Source of the DNA: Acanthopleura granulata
Lineage: Eukaryota > Mollusca > Polyplacophora > Chitonida > Chitonidae
NCBI GenBank assembly: GCA_016165875.1
Contig: JABBOT010000003.1
Span: 30,361,663-30,425,662, forward strand
Length of the DNA: 64,000 nucleotides
Direction of reading: 5' to 3'
Shown: positions 1 to 12,294 of the stretch, in pieces
How the letters are laid out: each line of letters begins with the position of its first letter
Numbering within the stretch: the first letter of the stretch is position 1
Program-made: the position numbers and the translations under genes
Notes under the pieces: model-generated
Database searches by the model: none
The model's input: the letters and a program-made list of their open reading frames with translations, nothing else
Told to the model about the DNA's origin: nothing

Positions 1-2450
1 AATACACACCTGCGGAGAGATAAAGCTGTAATCAGTCAGGTCAGTGATCACTCGCAATCAGATGATGGCTCACAAACGCCAGTGTGTGAGAACGCAGCAA
101 GTATCCCGTAGGTTTATTGGTTCTTGTGAACATAGGCGCAGAGATGAAAGGAAAACCGTATATGAGGTTAGGTTTGATATTTGAACACCTGATTAATGAC
201 CTGGAATGTCATGTTATTTCAGCTGTGTCAAGGACTCCCAATTCCCCACGTCCGGTTTTATAAACTTTGTTATTTTCGGCCTGATTGATTCTTAATCGAA
301 CAATGTCGTCTTTTTTTTCTACACCACCTGGACAGTATAAACGTCACCCATATAGTAAAATGGAGGGCATCTCTCCGTGAAACATCCTGTAGAGTCCGAC
401 TTTTCGTCTTCACAAAAAAGAACCTCCTAATTAACCCACCTCTTGTATGTAAGTCTTATACCCTCTAATACGGAAGCCCTTAAGTGCCATATGCACTTTC
501 ACACTCCTCATATTAGCCTACAAAGTGATCAGCCACTCTTCCCCCACCCCCACTTCCACCCAGACGCTTACGATCAGTATAGCTGACCGGTTTTTTCAGG
601 TTCAACGTGGCAAAGTACCCAGATTATATCCATCTTTTCTGGGATCGCCAGTGGCTGGCGATTTGACGTTGTATTGGACTTCACAGCCGAAGCGGAACAC
701 TGTAGATCTAGCTGGAAGGCATTCCAGTCGACAGGCGTCTTAGCGTACAATGAAACGGTGGGTTCAATCGCCGGCGAAAAGCCCCGCTGAGCTGAGGGCA
801 TTGTCCGTCAGAATTGAGTAGACGAAAACGTATTATTACCATCCCAAGACCGTCTGGTGGTTATTAATACTAGCGTGCAAGTGATCGGAGTTTTGAGCTG
901 GCTTGATTCACCATTCCAGGGCTCACCCTCAGCTCGTGACAAATGCAGATTAAATGAAACGGAAGTTTTAAGTATGAAATACATGTGGCCTCCGTAGATT
1001 ACTGATAAGGCTGCAGTGGAAACGTTATGAGAGGACGACGAAATGGGCAACCCGGATCCCAAGAGGAAAGACAAATCCACAGAATAAAAATATCTGGGGC
1101 TATATCATTGAAATATACCGATTTTCTAAAAAGACTGCATTATAGGTATCGGGATAAAGCAGCGATTTAAAGGTGCAAGACTGGTATCAGTATGTAATAT
1201 TGTAAGACTCAGTGTCAATTTCTATCAACATAAGGATGTGACTATGCTTTTGATTTACTCATGCATACTGCTGAACTAATTCAGTAAACTAATGAGGGCT
1301 TGGGTTGGAGTGCTCTTCGTATTTTGACTGGTTCATAATTTTATCATGCACAACGAGGACAACCAAGCCCACAGTTGCACAGCTGGCACTACATGTATGT
1401 GTTTATTCTAAAAATTATCTAATAATTGAAGTTCAATTTAAGTGGTTTCAGGTTACACGACCGGCGCTTTATATGCATATTTCCTACCATTTCACCAGTG
1501 AAGGCAAGGTATTGCTGAAGACCATAGTACTCAAGATCTGATTGGCCCAAACGCACGTGCTTTAACCCGGCCTGTATTCACATCTAATATCATACCATAA
1601 CAACTTCTGTCAACATCATTTTGGAATAAATGTTTGCAATTATTCACGGTTATAGGTGTTTATAGCTTTTGCTCACCTGCGAGGTATTGGAGCGTGTATC
1701 AGGATAGTGCATTGTAATCATAGGCGAGTGTTCGCACCGCCGCGATCACGTATTTACTCAGCCAATGAACCGTTGTCGATGTACGCAGATGAATAGATGG
1801 CTCGCCGTAATTAGCCATATCTGCACAATTACCCGATAGAATACCAATTATGATGCCGAATGGCTAGCAGACTGTCTGATAAATATATATACTGTCTCAT
1901 CCCGCATCTGTATATCGATAATTTATAGCTTTCGGTTATGGGGAGATTACTGCGGACGGTTGGCGCGAAGGCGAGAGCTGTTTCCCCAGAGACAGCGGCG
2001 ACCTTTACCGATGAGTTTCATCAGGAAGACCGGGGGATGTTAAGCAAGTAATTTATCGTATCATTATAAAGTAATAACAATCGGGGTATTAGCGAGTAAT
2101 TGGTGAGCGTTGGTGCTATAGGGCTCGGCCCTTACACCAGCCTCCACGTGCCCCTTATATCGCTCCAGGCAACTCATATCGCCTTGGTACACATAGAGAA
2201 ATAGTGAAACCATGCGCTTAGAGCCTATATAGGTAAAATCTATTTACATGTATATATCGCACACTTTGAACGGAGCAGCATGGAATTGTTCCACATCACA
2301 CACACACTAGGGGCTATTGTTTATTGCTTTGATGAGAGTGCACGTCAAATTCATGAGAGGGAGAAAGAGATATTAACATAGCTCGGGAGGGTAAAGGCCG
2401 CCCGTGGAGCGTGAGTAGCTAGAGTAACAACTAATACAGCCTTACATGCC

Positions 2451-2453
<3 letters not shown>

Positions 2454-2500
<47 letters not shown>
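2454..2500. repeat. (AT)n microsatellite
   Basis: A perfect AT dinucleotide run of about 47 bases. The same run, at the same length, occurs at 12247-12293 in the second copy of the duplicated block. Equal length at such a mutable locus suggests that the two copies come from the same molecule. Confidence 0.95.
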
Positions 2501-2501
<1 letters not shown>

Positions 2502-3345
2502 GTATAGGGATACACGGTGACTGGCTAGTTGAGTCCCGATTACCAACATCTTGTTATTTATAGATAAGATAACTTCAACCCTTGTACAGGCAAATATATA
2601 GGGACACCATTAATTGTAACATCCTACTATAACCTCAATGTCTGTGGCAAGGGCTGCCAGGAAATGTCAGTTAAAGTTCAACTTGTCTAAATGTCAGTTA
2701 TGACACGAGCGTGACATGTTAACGAATGACCCTGACGGTAATTTACGGGCGAATTGAATTACGGTAAAGCGAGCCATATAAAGCTGTATAGAGTGAATAA
2801 TTTCCACTACATGTGTCCTGTACTTTAAAAATTACTTTCTAAACCCATTTTACTGGACAACAAACAGGCTATCAGCCGTATTGCAAGTTATATTTGCCAT
2901 GTATAAAAACACGTCCACCGTTACACATTAATTTGCATTAGCTTGCATGTATTAAACCCATCTATATATTGACATCTACAACCCCCACCAGCCTTTGTAG
3001 ATACCCCTCCTGCTTTGTAGATAAACCCCTGCTCTAATATATAAACAGATATATGCAACATGAATCACAAACAAGTAGCATTAAAACTTCTTCGAGTGGC
3101 ATACTTTGTTTAAACGTAATCCATAGAGGTAGCTGAACAATTCCTCGAGCTAAAAGGCGTACCAAAAGCAATGTAAACACAATCTGTGAATGTCAGCCTT
3201 TGAGGAATTGCGTCGTTACGGCATATTGTTGCTTTGTTTGAAAATATATATTTATTTGGCTAAGATAAGTCGTAACTTACAATCGAAAATGCAATCGCCA
3301 TGACAATTTTCACAGACCACTTTTATGTACGAGTCAAATTTGGCC

Positions 3346-3435
3346 TACGATCGCGATCGTAACTTTGAAAAGTTTCAAGCAAGCGGTATAGCTTACATTT
3401 ACAATCGATTGTAAGGCCAGTTGTAAGGTTTACAA
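3346..3435. repeat. Cluster of perfect short palindromes
   Basis: Two 16-bp perfect palindromes lie here: TACGATCGCGATCGTA (3346-3361) and TTACAATCGATTGTAA (3399-3414). A third core, ACAATCGATTGT, follows just downstream. The cluster is repeated at about 13139-13228 in copy 2. Such GATCG/ATCGAT palindromes are seen in subterminal regions of MITE-type elements, but I could not define both ends of an element here. Confidence 0.6.
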
Positions 3436-3607
3436 TCGATTGTGGCTACAATCCCTTAGTGCAAGCGGGCCCAGGGGTGTTACAAGAAAAGACAACACTA
3501 GACCAAATGTATATATGTGTCGATAAAGAATCCAAATCATAGTTGAAGATACGTAATTTTTTATTTTTGTGATGTATGATAACCGAGATATCCAAGTGTA
3601 AGGAAAA

Positions 3608-3620
3608 NNNNNNNNNNNNN
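3608..3620. other. Assembly gap (13 N)
   Basis: A run of 13 N. It lies at the right end of duplicated copy 1. The sequence right of the gap does not match the sequence right of copy 2 (from 13401), so the gap marks a contig join and not a sequenced breakpoint. Confidence 0.98.
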
Positions 3621-5623
3621 TCCCTTCACAAACACGTAACAGACCCGTCTTAAGATTTATATCTTGCTCCTTCGAATGTAACATCACTATTATTAATACA
3701 TCTTGCCAATGGTCCGCGGTTTTTCCCTGGTCACTTTAATTTCTTCCACCCAGATAAAACTGACCACCGTCATAGAAATAAAAATATTCCAAATATGGAG
3801 TTAGACACCAATCCAATAAATATACTTTTCATACAATGTATATATGTATTGACATAAAGGAGCATAACGTCAGCAATGTATGTCATGGTTACTTGCACAA
3901 TATGTTGTTAATTCCTTTAGTCGTGACTTTTTTGCGCATTATCTAATTCCGCCCATTCTAGGAGCTGTATAAACATGAAAGTTTATTACACATCAACATG
4001 GTGCTATTTGATTAAAGCTGAACTGACATACCCACATTTGTATTCGACCTTGAAAATCTTCCCGGAATACAAAGTTTGATATGGATACCATGCCGATAAT
4101 ATCGACTGCCGTATCCGCATCGTTGAAAACATATCAGATGCTTCTTACACATTCCTTTGAGAACTGATGTTCTACGTTAAAATGCCAAAAATGGGCTTTG
4201 GGATTAACGCCGTGAAACACCGCGATGTGTTTACGCTTAGACTTTGTCCCATTCTGTTAACAAAATTGTAAGTTCTGTACTTAACTCTCTATCCTATACA
4301 CATACTCTTAATTTGAAACTCGCCACATTATCAACGATCCCCGCCTCTCACAAAGCTCTAAGACTCACCCCAGATGCAACCTCATCAGCATGCAAATTCC
4401 TTTCACATTTATGGTTAATCCTCATTGCTTGTTTCAAATCCTCGACTGCTCTAAAATATGTACTAATCAGGTACACCACAATTCTGTTCAATGACATGCA
4501 AACCACCCACGTCCATTGTATATTCACAAACTACAATATTCTGTAAACAAACCCAGAAATGTATAGCCCTATACACCATATTATCTAGACCTTGCAGCTC
4601 ACAAACCAGCCAAATCTTTAGTATTCATGAAGCATGTTATTTTGTACACAGCCGATATGCATCGTTGTAGTCACAACTCGAATCTACTATATTATATGCA
4701 CAAACCGATCATGGTATTCACAAACCTAACCCCTGCTGCCGCATGGTCCAAAAGTATTGTCATAAACTCGGCTTCACTCTTCAGAAACGAAGATAAAAAC
4801 TCATCATTTTATGCACCAGTGTCTGCCAACATGTAGTCGGATTTGTTCTGATATTTGTTGGCGATAAACAACCGTCGCAGTAAGAGGATTGGGTTTCTTT
4901 TGATTGAAATTGTTTGTTCACGATTCCATAAAAAAAAACTTAAATCTAAGATGCAAGAAAGGAGCATCTTTGTTATTTATGACATAAAATTGATTAAAAG
5001 TTAGGAAAATGAAAGAAAGAAGTACGTGCAGACAAACAAGGAGTTATAAATACGAAAAACTCAGTGCTTCGGGTTTATACATGTATATAATACGCCCAAA
5101 GTAGGTGACGTCATGGCTTGTAAACGGCAGCTCTATAAGCTGTATGAACTATATGTACAGGGTATGCTATATACACAACTATAACACGACACTACACGAT
5201 ATGAATGAACGAACGGGCGCTGACAAAGAGCGCACATTGCTAAACTAACGAGTCGTCTCATGCCACATTCACATCGTCTGACAACCGCATGACGGCTCGT
5301 GTATGGTTGACAATACCCTCGTGTTATGTATGACCTGTCAGTTGATATACACACAGGCTGTCAACTAAAGACACAACTTTGCCTCTACTGGCCTTCAGCT
5401 CTCTATACCGAGGGCTTTCCCTCCTCGTACAATTGGTTATCTCGTCTGTCCTGAACCGCTCTGTGTTCTTGAACAGCCCTCGTGTATATTCCACGAGTGG
5501 TAGCAGAAGTAGCTCAGCAGTTATAACTGAACGTAAGGTATATGACTACGTATATGGTGGATATCTAGTTTTGTGCTTGACTGTCAGTTCTTGGCCTGTT
5601 ACTACATTATCTTCTATACTGGA
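3621..5623. other. Intergenic DNA, no gene recognised
   Basis: AT-rich unique sequence. The open frames are short (100 codons or fewer), have no recognisable domain, and are not flanked by convincing splice sites. I see no repeat structure of note. Confidence 0.6.
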
Positions 5624-5767
5624 CAGGTAACCTCAAGCGTACAGCATATTCATGTACCTGTACCTCACTGATCAGGTAACCTCAAGGGTACAGCATATTC
5701 ATGTACCTGTACCTCACTGGACAGGTAACCTCAACGGTACAGCATATACGTGTACCTGTACCTCTAA
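5624..5767. repeat. 49-bp minisatellite, three units
   Basis: Three head-to-tail units start at 5624, 5673 and 5722. Each begins CAGGTAACCTCAA and ends with GTACCTGTACCTC. Units 1 and 2 are nearly identical; unit 3 is more diverged. The internal GTACCTGTACC is itself a short repeat. The array sits just left of a longer degenerate array that shares the CAGGTAAC motif. Confidence 0.9.
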
Positions 5768-5929
5768 CCCTTGCGCAAGCAACTGGTTTGTTTATTGTAT
5801 ACACCCAAGAAAGGGACAGTTGACTATATACATATATACAAGTATCCGGGGACGGGTAACGTGCTAGTTATTGTATTAGTGTGTTTCTTTATATGTGTTT
5901 ACAGATAACTGACTGTATTTGTAACGTAT

Positions 5930-6360
5930 ATGGTTTATCACTGTTTCTTACTGCAAACCTATACAGATAGCTGATTTGTAACCATAAATCCATATGGCAT
6001 GTAGCTGATTTGTTACTGGGAATCTACGGAAAGGTAACTGTTTCGTTACTATAACTCTGTGATGGGTAAGTGGCTTATTACCGTAAACGTATGGACGCGT
6101 AAATGGTTTGTTATTTTTGCAGGACACGGGTTTATGATAATTACCGCGGTACATCTTTAGCGTGTGACTGGTTTGTTACTGTGTAGGCTTGGGCAGGTAT
6201 AAAGCCATTTGTTACCATATACCTGTTAACAAATGACTGGATTGTCACTTGATGCAAACTTGGGAAGGCAACTGGTTTGTCGCTAGGTATACCTTTGAAC
6301 AGGTAACTGGTTTGTTCCTCGGTATACCTTTGGACAGGTAACTGGTTTGCTAAGTCCATA
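5930..6360. repeat. Degenerate minisatellite, units of roughly 36-45 bp
   Basis: About ten diverged units share a core GGTAACTGGTTTGTTACT followed by a stretch like GGTATACCTTTGGACA. The clearest units are at the right end (about 6262-6352), where period and sequence are best kept; leftward units are progressively decayed. The overlapping open frames on the minus strand (repeated KQLPV- or NKPL-like peptides) come from this periodicity and are not evidence of a gene. Confidence 0.75.
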
Positions 6361-6534
6361 ATACTCAAACGGCAACACTGGCTTCATGTCCACGTTACAA
6401 ACTATTGTACGAGAACTGAACACATACACGTTCTTGCAGGTTTCCAGTACGTCTTTTCCTGTGTTTTGTTTACCAGGCTGTCCCATTTGACACCTTTCCA
6501 TCTGGCATAACTTCACATTGTTTTATATTTATAG

Positions 6535-6947
6535 GTTACTGTTGGACGTCTGTGCAAACAAAGAGGTGCCCAAAAAAGAAGTCCGATAAACCGTACATCT
6601 TAAGGGGAGAGGGAAGCGGTCCTGACACTGCACACCGCTATCACAGGGTTACGGTGGATGATGGCGGAGGATTCGGCGCTTGTCCCAGGGGCTTATCCTG
6701 TCTAACCCTCAAACGGAGCACTTTTGGACTGAAGCATCTGAACCTGCGGCACAGGGGACGGGGTCATATATCTTGTTACATCAATATGTGTCCAAGTTGT
6801 CCTTGCAATTACGATGAGTTACAGGCCATTTGGGGGAGGGGGGAGTCAATGCACTCAGTATCCTTGTGTTACTTAAAACTGTTTGGATGCATATTTCATA
6901 CAATTCCTGTGCCAGAAGATTTTACTTTGCATTTCCCATTTTTTTAA
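6535..6947 (+). other. Possible orphan terminal exon, unrecognised
   Basis: An open frame of about 137 codons follows a plausible 3' splice site (TTTATATTTATAG, ending at 6534) and runs to a TAA at 6945-6947. Its first 90 codons are GC-richer than the surroundings, and the peptide is rich in Cys, Gly, Arg and His. Cys-containing segments include FGACPRGLSC and NMCPSCPCN. There is no ATG near its left end, so it could only be an internal or last exon. I found no companion exons and do not recognise a family. It may be chance. Confidence 0.2.
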
Positions 6948-9509
6948 AGTTATGGGTAACATACAAACTAAACGACATGTATGATATTTAACTTGGGTTA
7001 ACATTCTTAACCTGCCTTATCGTTATGCTGATACTGACATAAGCCTTATATGGCAAATGAGCATATACAGTATTACGCCCAGAGTTATCTAAACTATTTA
7101 CTGCATGGTGCGGATAGAAAAGCATCGTAATCTTTTAAATCTCATCGAAATACATTCTTAGCATGAAAGATGATTATGTTTTTTGCCAATAGGGAGTAAT
7201 GACCTTGGCGTACCCCGATAACCTACACGCAATCGACAAAGGTCACTCAGTTTTTTTTCCCCTGTGTTTGCGTCGTTGTTCTCCCCCGTGACAAATGTTT
7301 GTCGCATGCCTGTATGCAAAGGCGTCGAGGGTCGAATTTGGCTTCAGTCGTTGACGATGTTTTAATAAAAGTGATCACAACGTGACTGGAGAGGTGAGCT
7401 GATACAGGCCGTAAGGCCTTCCTATGCCCACCCGTTTTCCCTCGGCCGATCCTCGGAGCTATTTAAGCTTGTCTTCCACACATAGTTATGCAAATCACCA
7501 GCTTAGGTTGAATCTTTTAGCTATTGTCCCGTTACTCGCTGACTCAGTCCCGTTATGTGCTATTTAACGCCAAGATGCAAATTTTTTTTTTCATGATTGT
7601 TCTCCGGCAAGGCGCCTAATACGATTCGTCATCCACCGTCGCAAATTAATAGTCAAGGCGAGATTATTGCCTATTGTTACAAATCGGACAAATCGTTACC
7701 CCAAGAGACTCCTGAGCGATTAATAAAAAGTAACCCCTACAGCCAGGAGCTGTCTGTCACAGGGCCGAGAAAAGACAACGTTCACAAGCAAGGGTGTCGA
7801 TGAAATCGAGATGTTAAGATATCCCTGCAATTTCTCTGTGGGGTCTTAGTTTTTGAGAGGAAAGAACAAACAGTCGTATGTCCACAGACGTCTTTCTCCC
7901 AGTGCTCGCTGACATCCCGTTTGGGTCGATCAACTCCTCGATGACATAGTTTTCTGTGTTCACCGTGGGGAGAGAAAACAATCGCTCAGGTCAAATACAC
8001 AGCTAGCGTAGAATCGGAGGCCGAATCTCGTCAGTCGTGGTGGCTCAACGTGACTCTTCATAGACCAGGAAAATATTTGTCGGTTTTCTCGAGGTCTCGG
8101 GGAGAGCCGGTGCCAAACACCCAGCGTCGGGCTTCCTGTCGATACGCAAACCTTCTCCAGGCGTACACCGAGGAAAGTGCACAGGACTCGGACAGCCAGT
8201 TTTTGGCACGAATTCTTGTATCAGTTCAAACTTTTCCGCCAGTTTCCAATGCCGGGCTGTCCTGTGTGACGGGGGCAGCGTAAACATTTAGCTAACACGT
8301 ACGAGTTTCCGCCTGTAAACAGTCCGTAAGGATATGTGCTTGCTCTCTCTCTTTTTCTCTCTCGGGGACAGAGGAAAACCTAAGGCAAGGAAAAAAGGGC
8401 CCAGAGAAATTGCTGAACAAACAGCAACGTAATGAGAGGTTAACCGTCTGTTTGTCCTACCGCTATAAATTGAGCAAGAGTAATTCGGTCATATTCACAG
8501 CTATTTAAATCGTCTCCAAACAACTCTAAGACCCCGGGTAAACACTTTGGAGGGACCGATTTCGCTTTCTTCGTCTCTGTTAAAGACCTCATACAAGCGA
8601 CCTAAACTGCGATGGTTTCTCCTGTACCCAGTGGGTCAGGTCCGAACTCTTGTAAGAGGCATAACTATACGAGTGATGACAAAGTACAATGATGACTCAC
8701 GATCTAAAAACCCATCGATGTCCATGGAGAATTGACAGCGAAGTTGAAAGCTAAAACTCTTTGTTAGACCATTGTCATCTGGAAGGTGCATTTATAAACT
8801 AAGCCATGGATAAGTGAGTTCATCACTGATGATACATCCGAAAAGTTTTGTAGTAACTGTCTTCATCCCAGAATAAAGTACGCAACGCTATGCGATAAAT
8901 TCCCCGCATGATTGATTGATTGATTGGTTGATGGATTGATTGTTGTTTATAACGCTATACAGAAGAGATTTCATTTCAGGATGAATTAAAACGGTAATGA
9001 CGTACGTGCTCAAATGCGTGCTATTGTTGCAACCATCAATCGCGGGAAACTGGATGCAGGAGCATTGCGTACCGAGTTATACAAGGTCAATTTCCTGATA
9101 ACTTAGTTATGTTGCTTTTAGTAACTGTTTCATGAGGTGAATCACGCCGTCTTATATAACACAACAACACAGGCAGCATGCTAACCCAAAGTAATTACGA
9201 GAAATTTTATTTTCAGAGTTTTGTCAACTGACTGTTGGTTATGACTTTCTTTTTTTGTCCTTTTTGAAGGAATGCTCATGAACTGTTACAGACCCATGGC
9301 ATTTATATGACGTGAACATTTCAATGCACACTGCATGACAACACTGCGCGCACGACGTGCGATACTTCATTCGTTATTTAATCAAAGAATACGGTCAGTT
9401 TCAGAGAGACTAGTTGTGCAAATGTCCTTAAATCCAAATTCAGTTGACACAATACAATGTAAGTTAGCCATAAAGCCCATTTACCTAAACTCAACTGCCT
9501 CTGGTCTCC
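6948..9509. other. Intergenic DNA, no gene recognised
   Basis: No supported coding region. A moderately GC-rich stretch (about 7400-8530) carries motifs such as CCTATTGTTACAAA (Sox-like) and several Cys-poor open frames on both strands with no recognisable domain. A short (GATT)n run lies at 8909-8941 and is followed by GTTTATAACGC, which may be a decayed SINE 3' end on the minus strand. Confidence 0.55.
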
Positions 9510-9731
9510 GGGGACCCATTCAACAAAGCCATTTCTAACTTAAGTCACAATCTGAAAACGATTTTAAAAGTTTACTTTTGGGGCCTTAATAACTAAACCG
9601 ATGACCAGCGAATACCAATCAAAATTATATTACGACGTCAGATGTGTCAAAATTTCATTATCTAGTACCAAAAGCAAAACATATCAAGGCGAGGTTTTAT
9701 ATTCAGACTTAGGTCAATTGGCAATGGGTCG
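9510..9731. mobile_element. MITE-like element (about 220 bp)
   Basis: The left end (GGGGACCCATTCAACAAAG...ACTTAAGTCA) matches, in reverse complement, the right end of the element at 54786-55005. The right end carries a weaker inverted match (TTAGGTCAATTGGCAATGGGTC). Both elements are about 220 bp and have no coding capacity, as expected for a non-autonomous DNA transposon. No target-site duplication is clear, so the boundaries are approximate. Confidence 0.5.
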
Positions 9732-9794
9732 TGGTATCGGATATGGAGCCTGGACGCAGGGGAGCACCACATAACGTAACTCTGACGCTATTTA

Positions 9795-12243
9795 AATACA
9801 CACCTGCGGAGAGATAAAGCTGTAATCAGTCAGGTCAGTGATCACTCGCAATCAGATGATGGCTCACAAACGCCAGTGTGTGAGAACGCAGCAAGTATCC
9901 CGTAGGTTTATTGGTTCTTGTGAACATAGGCGCAGAGATGAAAGGAAAACCGTATATGAGGTTAGGTTTGATATTTGAACACCTGATTAATGACCTGGAA
10001 TGTCATGTTATTTCAGCTGTGTCAAGGACTCCCAATTCCCCACGTCCGGTTTTATAAACTTTGTTATTTTCGGCCTGATTGATTCTTAATCGAACAATGT
10101 CGTCTTTTTTTCTACACCACCTGGACAGTATAAACGTCACCCATATAGTAAAATGGAGGGCATCTCTCCGTGAAACATCCTGTAGAGTCCGACTTTTCGT
10201 CTTCACAAAAAAGAACCTCCTAATTAACCCACCTCTTGTATGTAAGTCTTATACCCTCTAATACGGAAGCCCTTAAGTGCCATATGCACTTTCACACTCC
10301 TCATATTAGCCTACAAAGTGATCAGCCACTCTTCCCCCACCCCCACTTCCACCCAGACGCTTACGATCAGTATAGCTGACCGGTTTTTTCAGGTTCAAAG
10401 TGGCAAAGTACCCAGATTATATCCATCTTTTCTGGGATCGCCAGTGGCTGGCGATTTGACGTTGTATTGGACTTCACAGCCGAAGCGGAACACTGTAGAT
10501 CTAGCTGGAAGGCATTCCAGTCGACAGGCGTCTTAGCGTACAATGAAACGGTGGGTTCAATCGCCGGCGAAAAGCCCCGCTGAGCTGAGGGCATTGTCCG
10601 TCAGAATTGAGTAGACGAAAACGTATTATTACCATCCCAAGACCGTCTGGTGGTTATTAATACTAGCGTGCAAGTGATCGGAGTTTTGAGCTGGCTTGAT
10701 TCACCATTCCAGGGCTCACCCTCAGCTCGTGACAAATGCAGATTAAATGAAACGGAAGTTTTAAGTATGAAATACATGTGGCCTCCGTAGATTACTGATA
10801 AGGCTGCAGTGGAAACGTTATGAGAGGACGACGAAATGGGCAACCCGGATCCCAAGAGGAAAGACAAATCCACAGAATAAAAATATCTGGGGCTATATCA
10901 TTGAAATATACCGATTTTCTAAAAAGACTGCATTATAGGTATCGGGATAAAGCAGCGATTTAAAGGTGCAAGACTGGTATCAGTATGTAATATTGTAAGA
11001 CTCAGTGTCAATTTCTATCAACATAAGGATGTGACTATGCTTTTGATTTACTCATGCATACTGCTGAACTAATTCAGTAAACTAATGAGGGCTTGGGTTG
11101 GAGTGCTCTTCGTATTTTGACTGGTTCATAATTTTATCATGCACAACGAGGACAACCAAGCCCACAGTTGCACAGCTGGCACTACATGTATGTGTTTATT
11201 CTAAAAATTATCTAATAATTGAAGTTCAATTTAAGTGGTTTCAGGTTACACGACCGGCGCTTTATATGCATATTTCCTACCATTTCACCAGTGAAGGCAA
11301 GGTATTGCTGAAGACCATAGTACTCAAGATCTGATTGGCCCAAACGCACGTGCTTTAACCTGGCCTGTATTCACATCTAATATCATACCATAACAACTTC
11401 TGTCAACATCATTTTGGAATAAATGTTTGCAATTATTCACGGTTATAGGTGTTTATAGCTTTTGCTCACCTGCGAGGTATTGGAGCGTGTATCAGGATAG
11501 TGCATTGTAATCATAGGCGAGTGTTCGCACCGCCGCGATCACGTATTTACTCAGCCAATGAACCGTTGTCGATGTACGCAGATGAATAGATGGCTCGCCG
11601 TAATTAGCCATATCTGCACAATTACCCGATAGAATACCAATTATGATGCCGAATGGCTAGCAGACTGTCTGATAAATATATATACTGTCTCATCCCGCAT
11701 CTGTATATCGATAATTTATAGCTTTCGGTTATGGGGAGATTACTGCGGACGGTTGGCGCGAAGGCGAGAGCTGTTTCCCCAGAGACAGCGGCGACCTTTA
11801 CCGATGAGTTTCATCAGGAAGACCGGGGGATGTTAAGCAAGTAATTTATCGTATCATTATAAAGTAATAACAATCGGGGTATTAGCGAGTAATTGGTGAG
11901 CGTTGGTGCTATAGGGCTCGGCCCTTACACCAGCCTCCACGTGCCCCTTATATCGCTCCAGGCAACTCATATCGCCTTGGTACACATAGAGAAATAGTGA
12001 AACCATGCGCTTAGAGCCTATATAGGTAAAATCTATTTACATGTATATATCGCACACTTTGAACGGAGCAGCATGGAATTGTTCCACATCACACACACAC
12101 TAGGGGCTATTGTTTATTGCTTTGATGAGAGTGCACGTCAAATTCATGAGAGGGAGAAAGAGATATTAACATAGCTCGGGAGGGTAAAGGCCGCCCGTGG
12201 AGCGTGAGTAGCTAGAGTAACAACTAATACAGCCTTACATGCC

Positions 12244-12294
<51 letters not shown>

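Larger units (their letters stand above)
1..3607. repeat. Near-identical 3.6-kb duplicated block, copy 1
   Basis: This block is repeated at 9795-13400 with the same order and orientation. I saw only three differences: a T-run of 8 versus 7 near position 311, C versus A at 606/10399, and C versus T at 1568/11361. Even the AT-dinucleotide tract (2454-2500) has the same length in both copies. Copy 1 begins at the window edge, so it may extend further left, and it ends exactly at the N gap. No coding region is supported inside it; the longest open frames are under 100 codons and resemble nothing I know. The identity is higher than expected between two alleles of a typical marine invertebrate, so a duplicated contig end is likelier than a real tandem duplication. 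Confidence 0.95.

Noticed and set aside
525..1541. Open frames inside the duplicated block, seen again at 10318-11334
   Set aside because: Several start from non-ATG codons, have no domain, and recur only because the DNA is duplicated. Recurrence is therefore not evidence of coding.
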